Below are positions 1 through 5,426 of a stretch of DNA of 21,381 nucleotides, in pieces. A program made the translations under genes and the position numbers. Source of the DNA: JAGPKI01 sp052034135. GTDB taxonomy: Bacteria > Caldisericota > Caldisericia > UBA6126 > JAGPKI01. Within the stretch, counting starts at the first letter, position 1. Every line of letters starts with the position of its first letter. A model generated the notes under the pieces. It saw only the letters and a program-made list of their open reading frames with translations. It was not told the DNA's origin and searched no databases. The stretch covers positions 1 to 21,381 of the forward strand of contig JBPOJC010000014.1 in NCBI GenBank assembly GCA_052034135.1, read 5' to 3'.

Positions 1-455
1 TTTAGCTTTTTTGAATACAGGACAATATGCCCTCCACTTGATGGCGTACCATCGGCTGAAAAGGTTAATTTACTTGAGTTACTACCAAAGTTTACAGAGC
101 CTTCAGCTAACTTACCATATTCATCAATGTAAGAAACCGCGGTTATTCCAAAATAATCTGGGAAACCAGCATTCTCATTAAACTTTCTTTCAATTGAACA
201 GTTTGGCTTCCCGATTCCATTACGAACAGTTTCAAATCTATAAAAATTCAGAGATGGATAAAACTCCATTTTTAGAGTTTCTCTTCTTATTACAGCTAAA
301 TACCTCATAAACTCGATGTCATTTAATAGCTGTTTTGTGTAGTTCTCGAAACTAAACTTATCAAATGTAGAAATGGTTATACCGAATGTTGTCCCGATGA
401 CAATCGTAATTATGCATATGCTTATTAGAAGCTCTAATTCTATGAATGCTCTCAT
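1..455 (-). CDS. GspH/FimT-like minor type IV pilin (3' end beyond window)
   Basis: Starts with ATG at 455 and stays open to the left edge, so only about 151 codons are visible. The N-terminus is a very short class III prepilin leader: Met-Arg-Ala, then Phe as mature residue 1, Glu at mature position 5 (FIELE), and a hydrophobic stretch to about residue 27. The last visible part has ADGTPSSGGHIVLYS, which resembles the C-terminal glycine-rich strand of GspH/FimT pseudopilins; these usually prime or cap the pilus or pseudopilus. The residue before the predicted cleavage site is Ala instead of Gly. The ATG overlaps the stop of the prepilin peptidase gene (ATGA), so the two are probably translationally coupled. 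Assignment to GspH/FimT rather than another minor pilin class is inference from the leader and the C-terminal motif. Confidence 0.72.
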   Translation of the reverse strand, partial: MRAFIELELLISICIITIVIGTTFGITISTFDKFSFENYTKQLLNDIEFMRYLAVIRRETLKMEFYPSLNFYRFETVRNGIGKPNCSIERKFNENAGFPDYFGITAVSYIDEYGKLAEGSVNFGSNSSKLTFSADGTPSSGGHIVLYSKKL

Positions 456-940
456 AGGTAAGTAAAATTTAAGAATATTGAAAGATAAATCCCTAAACTT
501 AAGAAAGGAATAAATGGAACTCTTTCTTTAATATTAAGTTTTTTGGTTAAAATTAGAATTAAGCAGACAATAGCACCAATACTAAATCCAAGAGTTATAG
601 CTTCAAAACTATTTTTAAGCCCTAAGTTTATAGAGGCTATACTGAATAAGAGCATATCTCCAGTCCCGATTCCATTCCCCTTTGTTATTAATATTATTAT
701 AAGAAAGAACAAAAGTGAGAAAATTATAGCCTTTAATCCATCAAAAAGGAAAGGTAAACCAAATTCGTAAAAGCAAAAAGCTGAATTTATGATAGTGTAG
801 GCTATAATTAAACATAAATCCCAACCATTTATTGAGAGCTTTTTATAGTCTGTAATTGATAAATATAGCAGGATCAACCCTAAAGCAATTAAACTGATAA
901 TATTATAAATTCCTAAATTATTGAGTTGTTGAAATCTCAA
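452..940 (-). CDS. Short prepilin peptidase (A24 aspartyl protease domain only)
   Basis: A 162-residue, very hydrophobic protein with about five or six membrane segments. It carries the two aspartates of the type IV prepilin peptidase family: D31 in ITDYKKLSI and D95 in GNGIGTGDMLL, the latter being the GxGD motif. The later VPFIPFLSLG stretch is also typical. It should cleave the leaders of the pilins encoded around it at the cytoplasmic membrane face. PilD-type enzymes are usually about 250 residues or more and have an N-terminal methyltransferase domain with a zinc-binding cysteine cluster; that domain is absent here, as in TadV/CpaA-like and archaeal-type enzymes. The TTG start at 940 is supported by AAAGGAG ten bases upstream, inside the preceding gene, which it overlaps by 23 bases. 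Confidence 0.85.
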   Translation of the reverse strand: MRFQQLNNLGIYNIISLIALGLILLYLSITDYKKLSINGWDLCLIIAYTIINSAFCFYEFGLPFLFDGLKAIIFSLLFFLIIILITKGNGIGTGDMLLFSIASINLGLKNSFEAITLGFSIGAIVCLILILTKKLNIKERVPFIPFLSLGIYLSIFLNFTYL

Positions 941-1484
941 TTCTTTTGATCTCCTTTAATGTATTATCAGTTGCATTAAATTTGATATCTGTGCAGTAAT
1001 TAGAGTCCAAAACATAAATGCTCTGCATTATTTTGAATTTTCTGTAAGAACCTACTGATAAGGGGTGATCTTTTAAAATGTGATCAGTGTTCCCTCTCTC
1101 TTCTATTTTTAAAATATAGGCAACACAAGCGAATTCTATCTCAGTTGACGATTTATTTATAAAGGTAAAAACAAGCACTGAATCATTTGTGCCATCGCCA
1201 TTCTCATCAATGTATAATTTTGGATTATTTTGGATGAGAGTTATTGTATCTGTATATCCCTTTTCAATTAGGAGTTTCTGAATTAATGAAATACCTGATT
1301 CATTAAGGTAAAAAAGTTTCTCAGAGAGGGCTGCCTGCGAGCAAAGCTTTGCTTTCATCGTTATTGAATCTAATAATACTACTGTAGAAATGAGGAAAAT
1401 AGCAATTATTAATAATGCATAAGGAAGAATAAAAGATTTAAAATTGGTTTCTTTTAACAATTGTTCTTGAGACAACTTCTCCAT
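918..1484 (-). CDS. PilX-like minor pilin / pilus assembly protein
   Basis: About 188 residues. It has one N-terminal membrane segment (FILPYALLIIAIFLISTVVL), followed by QAALSEKLFYLNESGISLIQ. That resembles the PilX/GspK N-terminal pattern, in which a hydrophobic helix leads into an AExGI-like motif. The likely processing site is KS^F, as in neighbouring pilins, but mature position 5 is Tyr rather than Glu, which is common in PilX/GspK-type subunits at the tip of the filament. The rest has no motif I recognise. ATG at 1484 is preferred because GAAGGA lies four bases before it. A TTG at 1496 would add four residues. It overlaps the upstream GspJ-like gene by 47 bases. The family call rests on the N-terminal pattern and the operon. 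Confidence 0.6.
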   Translation of the reverse strand: MEKLSQEQLLKETNFKSFILPYALLIIAIFLISTVVLLDSITMKAKLCSQAALSEKLFYLNESGISLIQKLLIEKGYTDTITLIQNNPKLYIDENGDGTNDSVLVFTFINKSSTEIEFACVAYILKIEERGNTDHILKDHPLSVGSYRKFKIMQSIYVLDSNYCTDIKFNATDNTLKEIKRIEISTTQ

Positions 1485-1944
1485 TTGTTCCTTCAATTCT
1501 TATTTTTAAAACTATTGTTCCATTTAAGTCATTTCTCTCAATTGAAAAGCTTGATATGACCTGCTGAGTTATTGCATTGTAAGTTGAATAGTTATAATCT
1601 TTCACTATCTCCTTACCAATCTTATAATATCTTACTAATTTATCATCAAATCTTGTAAATTGTAGTAGAGTGGAACTTTCACCATTTGCTGGTCTAAATT
1701 CAGAATCAATAAATTTAGACATTGTTAACTCTTCTCTTATCTGCTTTACTACATAGTTTAGATTCATTGAGATGTTTTCATTCTCTATTTGCTTATTTAC
1801 TCTTAAAATATCTTTAAAAAAATAGCTACTCACTGGAATTAGAATGATTAATGCAATTGTTAGTGAAAGTAAAACCTCAAAAGTGATAAACGAAGAGAAC
1901 TTTTTACTTATTTTATTACTTTTCCAATTTCTGTTACTAACCAT
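1438..1944 (-). CDS. GspJ/PilW-like minor type IV pilin
   Basis: 168 residues with a prepilin N-terminus: a basic leader (NKISKKFSS), then FITFEVLLSLTIALIILIP, with Phe at +1 and Glu at +5. The -1 residue is Ser. Downstream, IREELTMSKFIDSEF, a segment around LLQFTRFDDKLVRYYKIG, and a C-terminal strand with VLKIRIEG look like the PilW/GspJ fold, where the polar helix is followed by RxEL...SxxI and paired strands. It should be a minor pilin of a type IV pilus or type II secretion-like filament. The ATG at 1944 follows AAGGAAAA and overlaps the preceding gene by 37 bases. The PilW/GspJ subclass is inferred from these patterns and from the gene order. Confidence 0.68.
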   Translation of the reverse strand: MVSNRNWKSNKISKKFSSFITFEVLLSLTIALIILIPVSSYFFKDILRVNKQIENENISMNLNYVVKQIREELTMSKFIDSEFRPANGESSTLLQFTRFDDKLVRYYKIGKEIVKDYNYSTYNAITQQVISSFSIERNDLNGTIVLKIRIEGTNGEVVSRTIVKRNQF

Positions 1945-2369
1945 TTTTCCTTATATTTTCTAAATAGATAAATTCTTAAATATAGAAAATCATTAGTTTC
2001 ATATTGTAAAGTAGATTTACTGCACATTACCCAGTAGTTTTTATTTGTAAATTCTTCACTTAAAGGCATAGAGTATTGAGAAACAAAATTATCAACTGTC
2101 GTAAAAGAAGAAAATCCTTCTCCCTGTAAATTAGATAAAGGTGAATTGTTTGAGAAATCAAAGCTACTGAATATTTCTGAATCAGCTGAAAATGTGGAAA
2201 TAACATCCATCAAAGAGGAGGCTAACCTTACCTCCTCTTCTTTAATTCTTGCCTCTCCTAATTTATTTGAATAAGTACTTTTTATCTCACCGAATGCGAG
2301 AAATACTAAAGTAATTAAACTAACACCTATTATGACCTCAGTGAGACTAAAAGACTTAAACTCACGCAA
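1908..2369 (-). CDS. GspI/PilV-like minor type IV pilin
   Basis: 153 residues. The leader MREFKS is followed by FSLTEVIIGVSLITLVFLAFG: Phe +1, Glu +5, and a single hydrophobic helix. Ser is at -1. The remaining sequence is polar and gives no further family signature; PilV/GspI is chosen from its size and its place between a GspG-like and a GspJ-like gene, the order common in pseudopilin operons. The start is TTG at 2369. No Shine-Dalgarno sequence is visible before it and no better in-frame start precedes the pilin motif. Reinitiation after the GspG-like stop 16 bases upstream is likely. Confidence 0.65.
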   Translation of the reverse strand: MREFKSFSLTEVIIGVSLITLVFLAFGEIKSTYSNKLGEARIKEEEVRLASSLMDVISTFSADSEIFSSFDFSNNSPLSNLQGEGFSSFTTVDNFVSQYSMPLSEEFTNKNYWVMCSKSTLQYETNDFLYLRIYLFRKYKEKWLVTEIGKVIK

Positions 2370-2385
2370 TTTATTAGTAACGATT

Positions 2386-2889
2386 TTACGGAAGAACTAT
2401 AATATCATCTGAGTCTTTACCATCTGTTCCTGTAAGAACCCATGCTCCATTGTTGTATGTTGGAGTTGTAAGGGCTAGCCCTTTCTTGTTTGGACCATTA
2501 CTCCAGAGGACAAAGCTTGTTTTATCACTGTTTACTTTATATTTATAGTTTTTATCAGTTTCGCTTGTCCAGAAGATATCTACTGGTAAATCTTTCTCAA
2601 TATAGTCTATGGGTCCCTGTAAGCCAGTTTGAGATACACTTGTAGCAATATTTCGTTCACTTGATTCAGTACCGCGAAGTGCTTTTAATGAAGAGGGATA
2701 TTCTCCCCAGTCAGCATTGTAAGCTTGAAGTGCCGATCGTAATGATGTAAGTTCCATTTGAACTCTGGCAATTTTACTTCTATTAACGTAGCCAATAATC
2801 TGTGGAGTTGCAACTCCCACAAGAATTGTAATAACACCAATAGTGATAACTAATTCAACAAGTGTAAAGCCTTTAAACCTCTTTTTCAT
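2386..2889 (-). CDS. GspG-like major pilin / pseudopilin
   Basis: 167 residues. Leader MKKRFKG, then FTLVELVITIGVITILVGVA, with the canonical Gly at -1, Phe +1 and Glu +5. The following ARVQMELTSLRSALQAYN and DWGEYPSSLKAL segments match the GspG/PilA-type pattern, in which the N-terminal helix runs into a YxxDxGxYP-like loop. It is first in the operon and the only member with Gly at -1, which suggests the most abundant subunit of the filament. Its Shine-Dalgarno AAAGGAGG lies about five bases before the ATG at 2889, the strongest such site in this operon. Transcription likely begins near 2928 from the minus-strand promoter described separately. I cannot tell from this window whether the filament is an adhesive pilus, a DNA-uptake pilus or a secretion pseudopilus. 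Confidence 0.82.
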   Translation of the reverse strand: MKKRFKGFTLVELVITIGVITILVGVATPQIIGYVNRSKIARVQMELTSLRSALQAYNADWGEYPSSLKALRGTESSERNIATSVSQTGLQGPIDYIEKDLPVDIFWTSETDKNYKYKVNSDKTSFVLWSNGPNKKGLALTTPTYNNGAWVLTGTDGKDSDDIIVLP

Positions 2890-2934
2890 TGATCCTCCTT
2901 TAATTTAATGTATTGAAAATGCAAACATTTATCG

Positions 2935-2962
2935 ATGTTATGAAGCAAGATTATTTTGTCAA
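2935..2962 (-). promoter_or_regulatory. Promoter for the pilin operon
   Basis: On the minus strand, TTGACA (2962-2957) is followed by a 16-base spacer and TAACAT (2940-2935). The predicted transcription start is near 2928, giving a leader of about 39 bases that contains AAAGGAGG before the pilin ATG. The -35 hexamer lies on top of the -35 hexamer of the divergent HIT-gene promoter. Confidence 0.6.
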
Positions 2963-2983
2963 GAATTTAAAACATGTTAAAAT
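2956..2983 (+). promoter_or_regulatory. Extended -10 promoter for the HIT gene
   Basis: TTGTCA (2956-2961), a 16-base spacer, and TAAAAT (2978-2983) preceded by an extended -10 TG at 2975-2976. The expected transcription start is 2990-2991, which coincides with the GTG start codon of the HIT gene at 2991. No ribosome-binding site is present between the promoter and the gene. Confidence 0.62.
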
Positions 2984-2990
2984 TTAATTA

Positions 2991-3428
2991 GTGGAACAGG
3001 TTATTTATGATTTAAATTGTAAGTTTTGTAAGATTGCTGCAAAAGAGGTTAATAGTTATATAGTTTTTGAGGATGAAGTTTCTTTAGCATTTTTAGATAT
3101 TAGGCCTCTATTTCCAGGGCACACCCTTTTAATCCCTAAAAATCACTATGAAACTTTATCAGACTTACCAGTAGATTTGATAGCACCTCTTTTTAAAAAT
3201 GTAAAACTTCTCGATATTGCTGTTAAACAAGCTCTTAAAGCAGATGGGACATTCATTGCTATTAATAATAAAGTAAGCCAGAGTATACCTCATCTACATG
3301 TCCATATTGTTCCGAGAAGAAAAGGAGATGGCTTAAAGGGCTTTTTCTGGCCAAGGAATCCATATAAAGATAAGGAAGAAATTCTTAAAACTCAACAAAT
3401 TATTAAAGAGGTTTTATTAGCTCTGTAA
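2991..3428 (+). CDS. HIT-family nucleotide hydrolase/transferase
   Basis: 145 residues, the usual length for a bacterial HIT (histidine triad) protein. The N-terminal CKFCKIAAKEV segment and FLDIRPLFPGHTLLIPKNHYE match the family, and the active-site triad is clear at PHLHVHIVPR (HxHxH). The central histidine forms a nucleotidyl intermediate during hydrolysis of nucleoside phosphoramidates or dinucleoside polyphosphates; the substrate here cannot be told. The two N-terminal cysteines recall the zinc-binding CxxC of some HIT proteins, although the partner residues are not obvious. GTG at 2991 is the only reasonable start before the CKFC motif. It has no Shine-Dalgarno and sits at the predicted transcription start, so the mRNA is probably leaderless. 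It is divergent from the pilin operon. Confidence 0.9.
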   Translation: MEQVIYDLNCKFCKIAAKEVNSYIVFEDEVSLAFLDIRPLFPGHTLLIPKNHYETLSDLPVDLIAPLFKNVKLLDIAVKQALKADGTFIAINNKVSQSIPHLHVHIVPRRKGDGLKGFFWPRNPYKDKEEILKTQQIIKEVLLAL

Positions 3429-3600
3429 CATTCCGAGTGATTGTGCAAATCCAGAGAGTTTAGAAGTATGGTCTGGATCCCCGATAAAGAAGTTCGAGGA
3501 TGACGGTTTGTGCACTAGATCTCCGGTAAAAGATTTCGGGGATGACAAGGATAAATGCGGAGATTCCTCAGTACGTGCGCAAAATACGCATTTCGGAATG
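3429..3600 (+). repeat. Cluster of intergenic hairpin repeats bounded by an 8-base inverted repeat
   Basis: This holds most of the structure in the gene-free stretch 3429-3865. Two 31-base units at 3474-3504 and 3516-3546 agree at 24 of 31 positions and repeat with a 42-base period; both begin TNGATC and end GGATGAC. Each folds on itself: ATCCCCGA with TCGAGGAT in the first, ATCTCCG with CGGGGAT in the second. A third, diverged hairpin at 3563-3599 pairs ATTCC with GGAAT, with an inner TGCG/CGCA stem. The block is framed by CATTCCGA (3429-3436) and its exact complement TCGGAATG (3593-3600). It is visibly richer in G and C than the surroundings. The GATCC...GGATGAC style resembles dispersed intergenic palindromes of many bacteria. 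An open frame on the minus strand here is repeat-derived, not a gene. Confidence 0.65.
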
Positions 3601-3676
3601 AAAGATACTCGTAATAGTAAGCTATAGGGCTTAGGAAGACAATGTGGATGATTATTTACCACTTTATTTAAAAGAA

Positions 3677-3707
3677 CTTGCTTCATTGCCGCAAGATTGC
3701 ATTTTTT
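3677..3707 (+). terminator. Possible weak terminator downstream of the HIT gene
   Basis: CTTGC (3677-3681) pairs with GCAAG (3691-3695) across a nine-base loop, followed after six bases by TTTTTT (3702-3707). The stem is only five pairs and the T-run is not adjacent, so this is a weak candidate. No better one is visible between the HIT gene and the next promoter. Confidence 0.25.
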
Positions 3708-3774
3708 GAAACACTTATATTAGATTGATTTAAAACAATACAGCAATGGTTTAGTTAATAGTTTTTATATTGTC

Positions 3775-3802
3775 TTGATTAATACTTAAGTTTTAGTATT
3801 AT
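3775..3802 (+). promoter_or_regulatory. Promoter upstream of the apbE gene
   Basis: TTGATT (3775-3780), a 16-base spacer and TATTAT (3797-3802), directly followed by AAAAT. The predicted start is near 3809, giving a leader of about 57 bases before the ATG at 3866. An alternative -10, TATAAA, overlaps it two to four bases further on. Confidence 0.42.
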
Positions 3803-3809
3803 AAAATGC

Positions 3810-3833
3810 CAGAGATAGATGGATTTATCTGTG
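3810..3833 (+). other. Hairpin at the predicted 5' end of the apbE leader
   Basis: CAGAGATA (3810-3817) pairs with TATCTGTG (3826-3833) at seven of eight positions across an eight-base loop, and AGTTTTT follows. It would sit at the very 5' end of the predicted transcript. It could stabilise the mRNA or act as a weak attenuator; the low GC content makes either uncertain. Confidence 0.25.
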
Positions 3834-3865
3834 AGTTTTTATTGGATAGAGACTAAGCGTGCAAT

Positions 3866-4861
3866 ATGAGACAAAAAATGTTTCGGAAAAATTTAAAAAT
3901 AATATTTATTTGTATTTTAATTGTATTTCTTTCGATCTTAACATTTAAGATTCCTTCTCTCTTTAGTGAGAAAAATTATACCGATGTTTTCTTTGCAATG
4001 GATACTTTTTTTGAAATAAGTATTCCTAAAGAAACTTTAAACAGGGAACAAATAATAGAAGACGTAAAAAAACTTGTCTTTTTAACAGATGAAAAGCTAA
4101 ATAGATACAATTCAGAATCAGAGATTTCAATGGTAAATAAGTATGGATTTAAGCAAAATGTTAAAGTTAGTTCTGAAACATTAGAGGTTTTAAAAAAAGC
4201 TACATATTATGGTGATATTTCCAAAGGCTTATTTGATTTTACTTTTGAACCTTTACAAAATTTATATGGATTTAATACACGAGACTTTAGAATTCCTTCA
4301 AAAGATGAGTTGGATAGCGTTAAAAATATAGTAAATTATAAATATGTCTCTATTGACGAAAAAACGTCTAGTGTTAGACTTTTAAAAGATAATGTGATAA
4401 TCAATTTAAGTGGATTATTAAAGGGGTATACTCTTGATAAAGTAAGTAATTTCCTTAAAGAAAAAAATGTAGCTAATTATTACCTAAATTTTGGTGGAAA
4501 CATTATTGTGGGTGGTAACGAGAAAAAGAGAGTAGGAATATTAAATCCCCGGAAAGAAAGCACTCTTTTTTATGTGAATTTAGAAAATTCTTCAATTTCA
4601 ACATCAGCTGACTACCAGCAATTTTTTGAAAAAGATGGAAAGAGATATACTCATATTATTAATCCAAAAGATGGAAATGCATCTTTTCCATGGCAAGCAG
4701 CAGTGGCAATTGCAAAAAAAGGCATTGATGCAGATTTTCTCTCTACATTTATATTCATTAGTGGCTTTGAAAATGGAAAAGAAATGGTTAAGAACTATTT
4801 TCCAGATGCAGGTTTCGCACTTATTAAAGACGAGTTTAATATATATGAATATAACTTTTAA
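3866..4861 (+). CDS. apbE: ApbE, FAD:protein FMN transferase
   Basis: 331 residues with an N-terminal membrane anchor (about residues 9-28, no lipobox), so the catalytic domain lies outside the cytoplasmic membrane. It attaches FMN from FAD to Thr/Ser of exported or membrane flavoproteins such as RnfG/NqrC-type subunits or FMN-binding-domain reductases. Family signatures in order: FFAMDTFFEIS near 42-52, NRYNSESEIS at 79-88, FDFTFEPL at 123-130, SGLLKGYTLD at 182-191, NFGGN at 208-212, STSADYQQFF at 245-254, THIINPKDG at 262-270, and D290/T294, which are likely metal-binding. SGLLKGY stands where LGGIAKGY is usual. No target protein is encoded in this window. The ATG at 3866 has only a weak ribosome-binding site; ATG at 3878 is an alternative. 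The downstream Gx gene begins inside its 3' end. Confidence 0.92.
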   Translation: MRQKMFRKNLKIIFICILIVFLSILTFKIPSLFSEKNYTDVFFAMDTFFEISIPKETLNREQIIEDVKKLVFLTDEKLNRYNSESEISMVNKYGFKQNVKVSSETLEVLKKATYYGDISKGLFDFTFEPLQNLYGFNTRDFRIPSKDELDSVKNIVNYKYVSIDEKTSSVRLLKDNVIINLSGLLKGYTLDKVSNFLKEKNVANYYLNFGGNIIVGGNEKKRVGILNPRKESTLFYVNLENSSISTSADYQQFFEKDGKRYTHIINPKDGNASFPWQAAVAIAKKGIDADFLSTFIFISGFENGKEMVKNYFPDAGFALIKDEFNIYEYNF

Positions 4862-5381
4862 ATTGAATTTGGAAAACAATAGAACGTTTCATTTTGTTAT
4901 TCTTGCTGTTTTTCTGTGTGTTGAGTTGATACTCCACTATCTGGAAATTTTTATAAGTATTCCAATAGGAGGGTACACTCTTAAGATCGGTATATCAAAT
5001 ATCATTGTTTTAAGTGCACTTTATTTATTTGGCGAGTTTGACAGTTTTTTTTTAGCAGTTGCAAAGGCTCCATTAGTTATGTTATTAGAACCACAATTTA
5101 ATTTAATGACTTTGCTTATAAGTTTAAGTGGATCAATATTAAGTTTTACTTTAATGGTAATATTTAAAAATATTTTTAAGACAGAAATTGTTGTAACGAG
5201 TTGTATAGGAGGCGTTTTTCACAATTTTGGCCAGCTTATAGCTGTAATTATTATTACGAAATTGTCAATATTAATATGGTATTTACCCTTTCTTGTTGTC
5301 ATTGGAATAATTACAGGTTATCTAGTTGGAAGCTTGAGCGATTTTGTAGTAAATAAATTAAATCTTTTAAAGCATAAATAG
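4845..5381 (+). CDS. Gx-family membrane protein (heptaprenyl diphosphate synthase component I-like)
   Basis: 178 residues with about five membrane helices. The segments YTLKIGISNIIVLSALYLFG, LLISLSGSILSFTLM and GGVFHNFGQLIAV match the Gx family, named for heptaprenyl diphosphate synthase component I; these proteins look like small transporter or ECF S-type subunits rather than enzymes. No component II synthase is adjacent. In other genomes Gx genes often neighbour ApbE and FMN-related membrane redox genes, so a role in flavin or quinone-precursor supply to ApbE targets is plausible but inferred. The ATG at 4845 lies 17 bases inside apbE; TTG codons at 4863 and 4869 are possible later starts. 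A longer open frame begins further upstream but lies within apbE and is not supported. A run of nine T at 5045-5053 lies within the gene. Confidence 0.78.
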   Translation: MNITFKLNLENNRTFHFVILAVFLCVELILHYLEIFISIPIGGYTLKIGISNIIVLSALYLFGEFDSFFLAVAKAPLVMLLEPQFNLMTLLISLSGSILSFTLMVIFKNIFKTEIVVTSCIGGVFHNFGQLIAVIIITKLSILIWYLPFLVVIGIITGYLVGSLSDFVVNKLNLLKHK

Positions 5382-5391
5382 CGATAGTGAA

Positions 5392-5408
5392 TATAATAGA
5401 TATATAAT
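5392..5408 (+). promoter_or_regulatory. Candidate promoter region for the mre-min-sbc operon
   Basis: Two perfect TATAAT boxes lie at 5392-5397 and 5403-5408, in the 45 bases between the Gx stop and the mreB ATG. No good -35 hexamer is visible at the right distance. Either box would give a leader of about 12-23 bases containing GGAGG. Read-through from apbE is also possible. Confidence 0.4.
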
Positions 5409-5426
5409 TCAAATTTGGAGGTTAAA

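Noticed and set aside
543..770. 75-codon plus-strand frame inside the prepilin peptidase gene
   Set aside because: Antisense shadow of a gene with clear catalytic motifs; no start signal.
3474..3600. Hairpin repeats as a CRISPR array
   Set aside because: Only two similar units with an 11-base gap; no regular spacers and no cas genes nearby.
3417..3686. 89-codon open frame on the minus strand between the HIT and apbE genes
   Set aside because: It lies over the hairpin-repeat block, has no ribosome-binding site worth noting, and its composition (Pro/Ser-rich with repeated GDP/GDL segments) follows from the repeats.
4626..4844. Upstream extension of the Gx open frame into apbE
   Set aside because: It is fully contained in apbE in another frame and the family homology begins only after the ATG at 4845.
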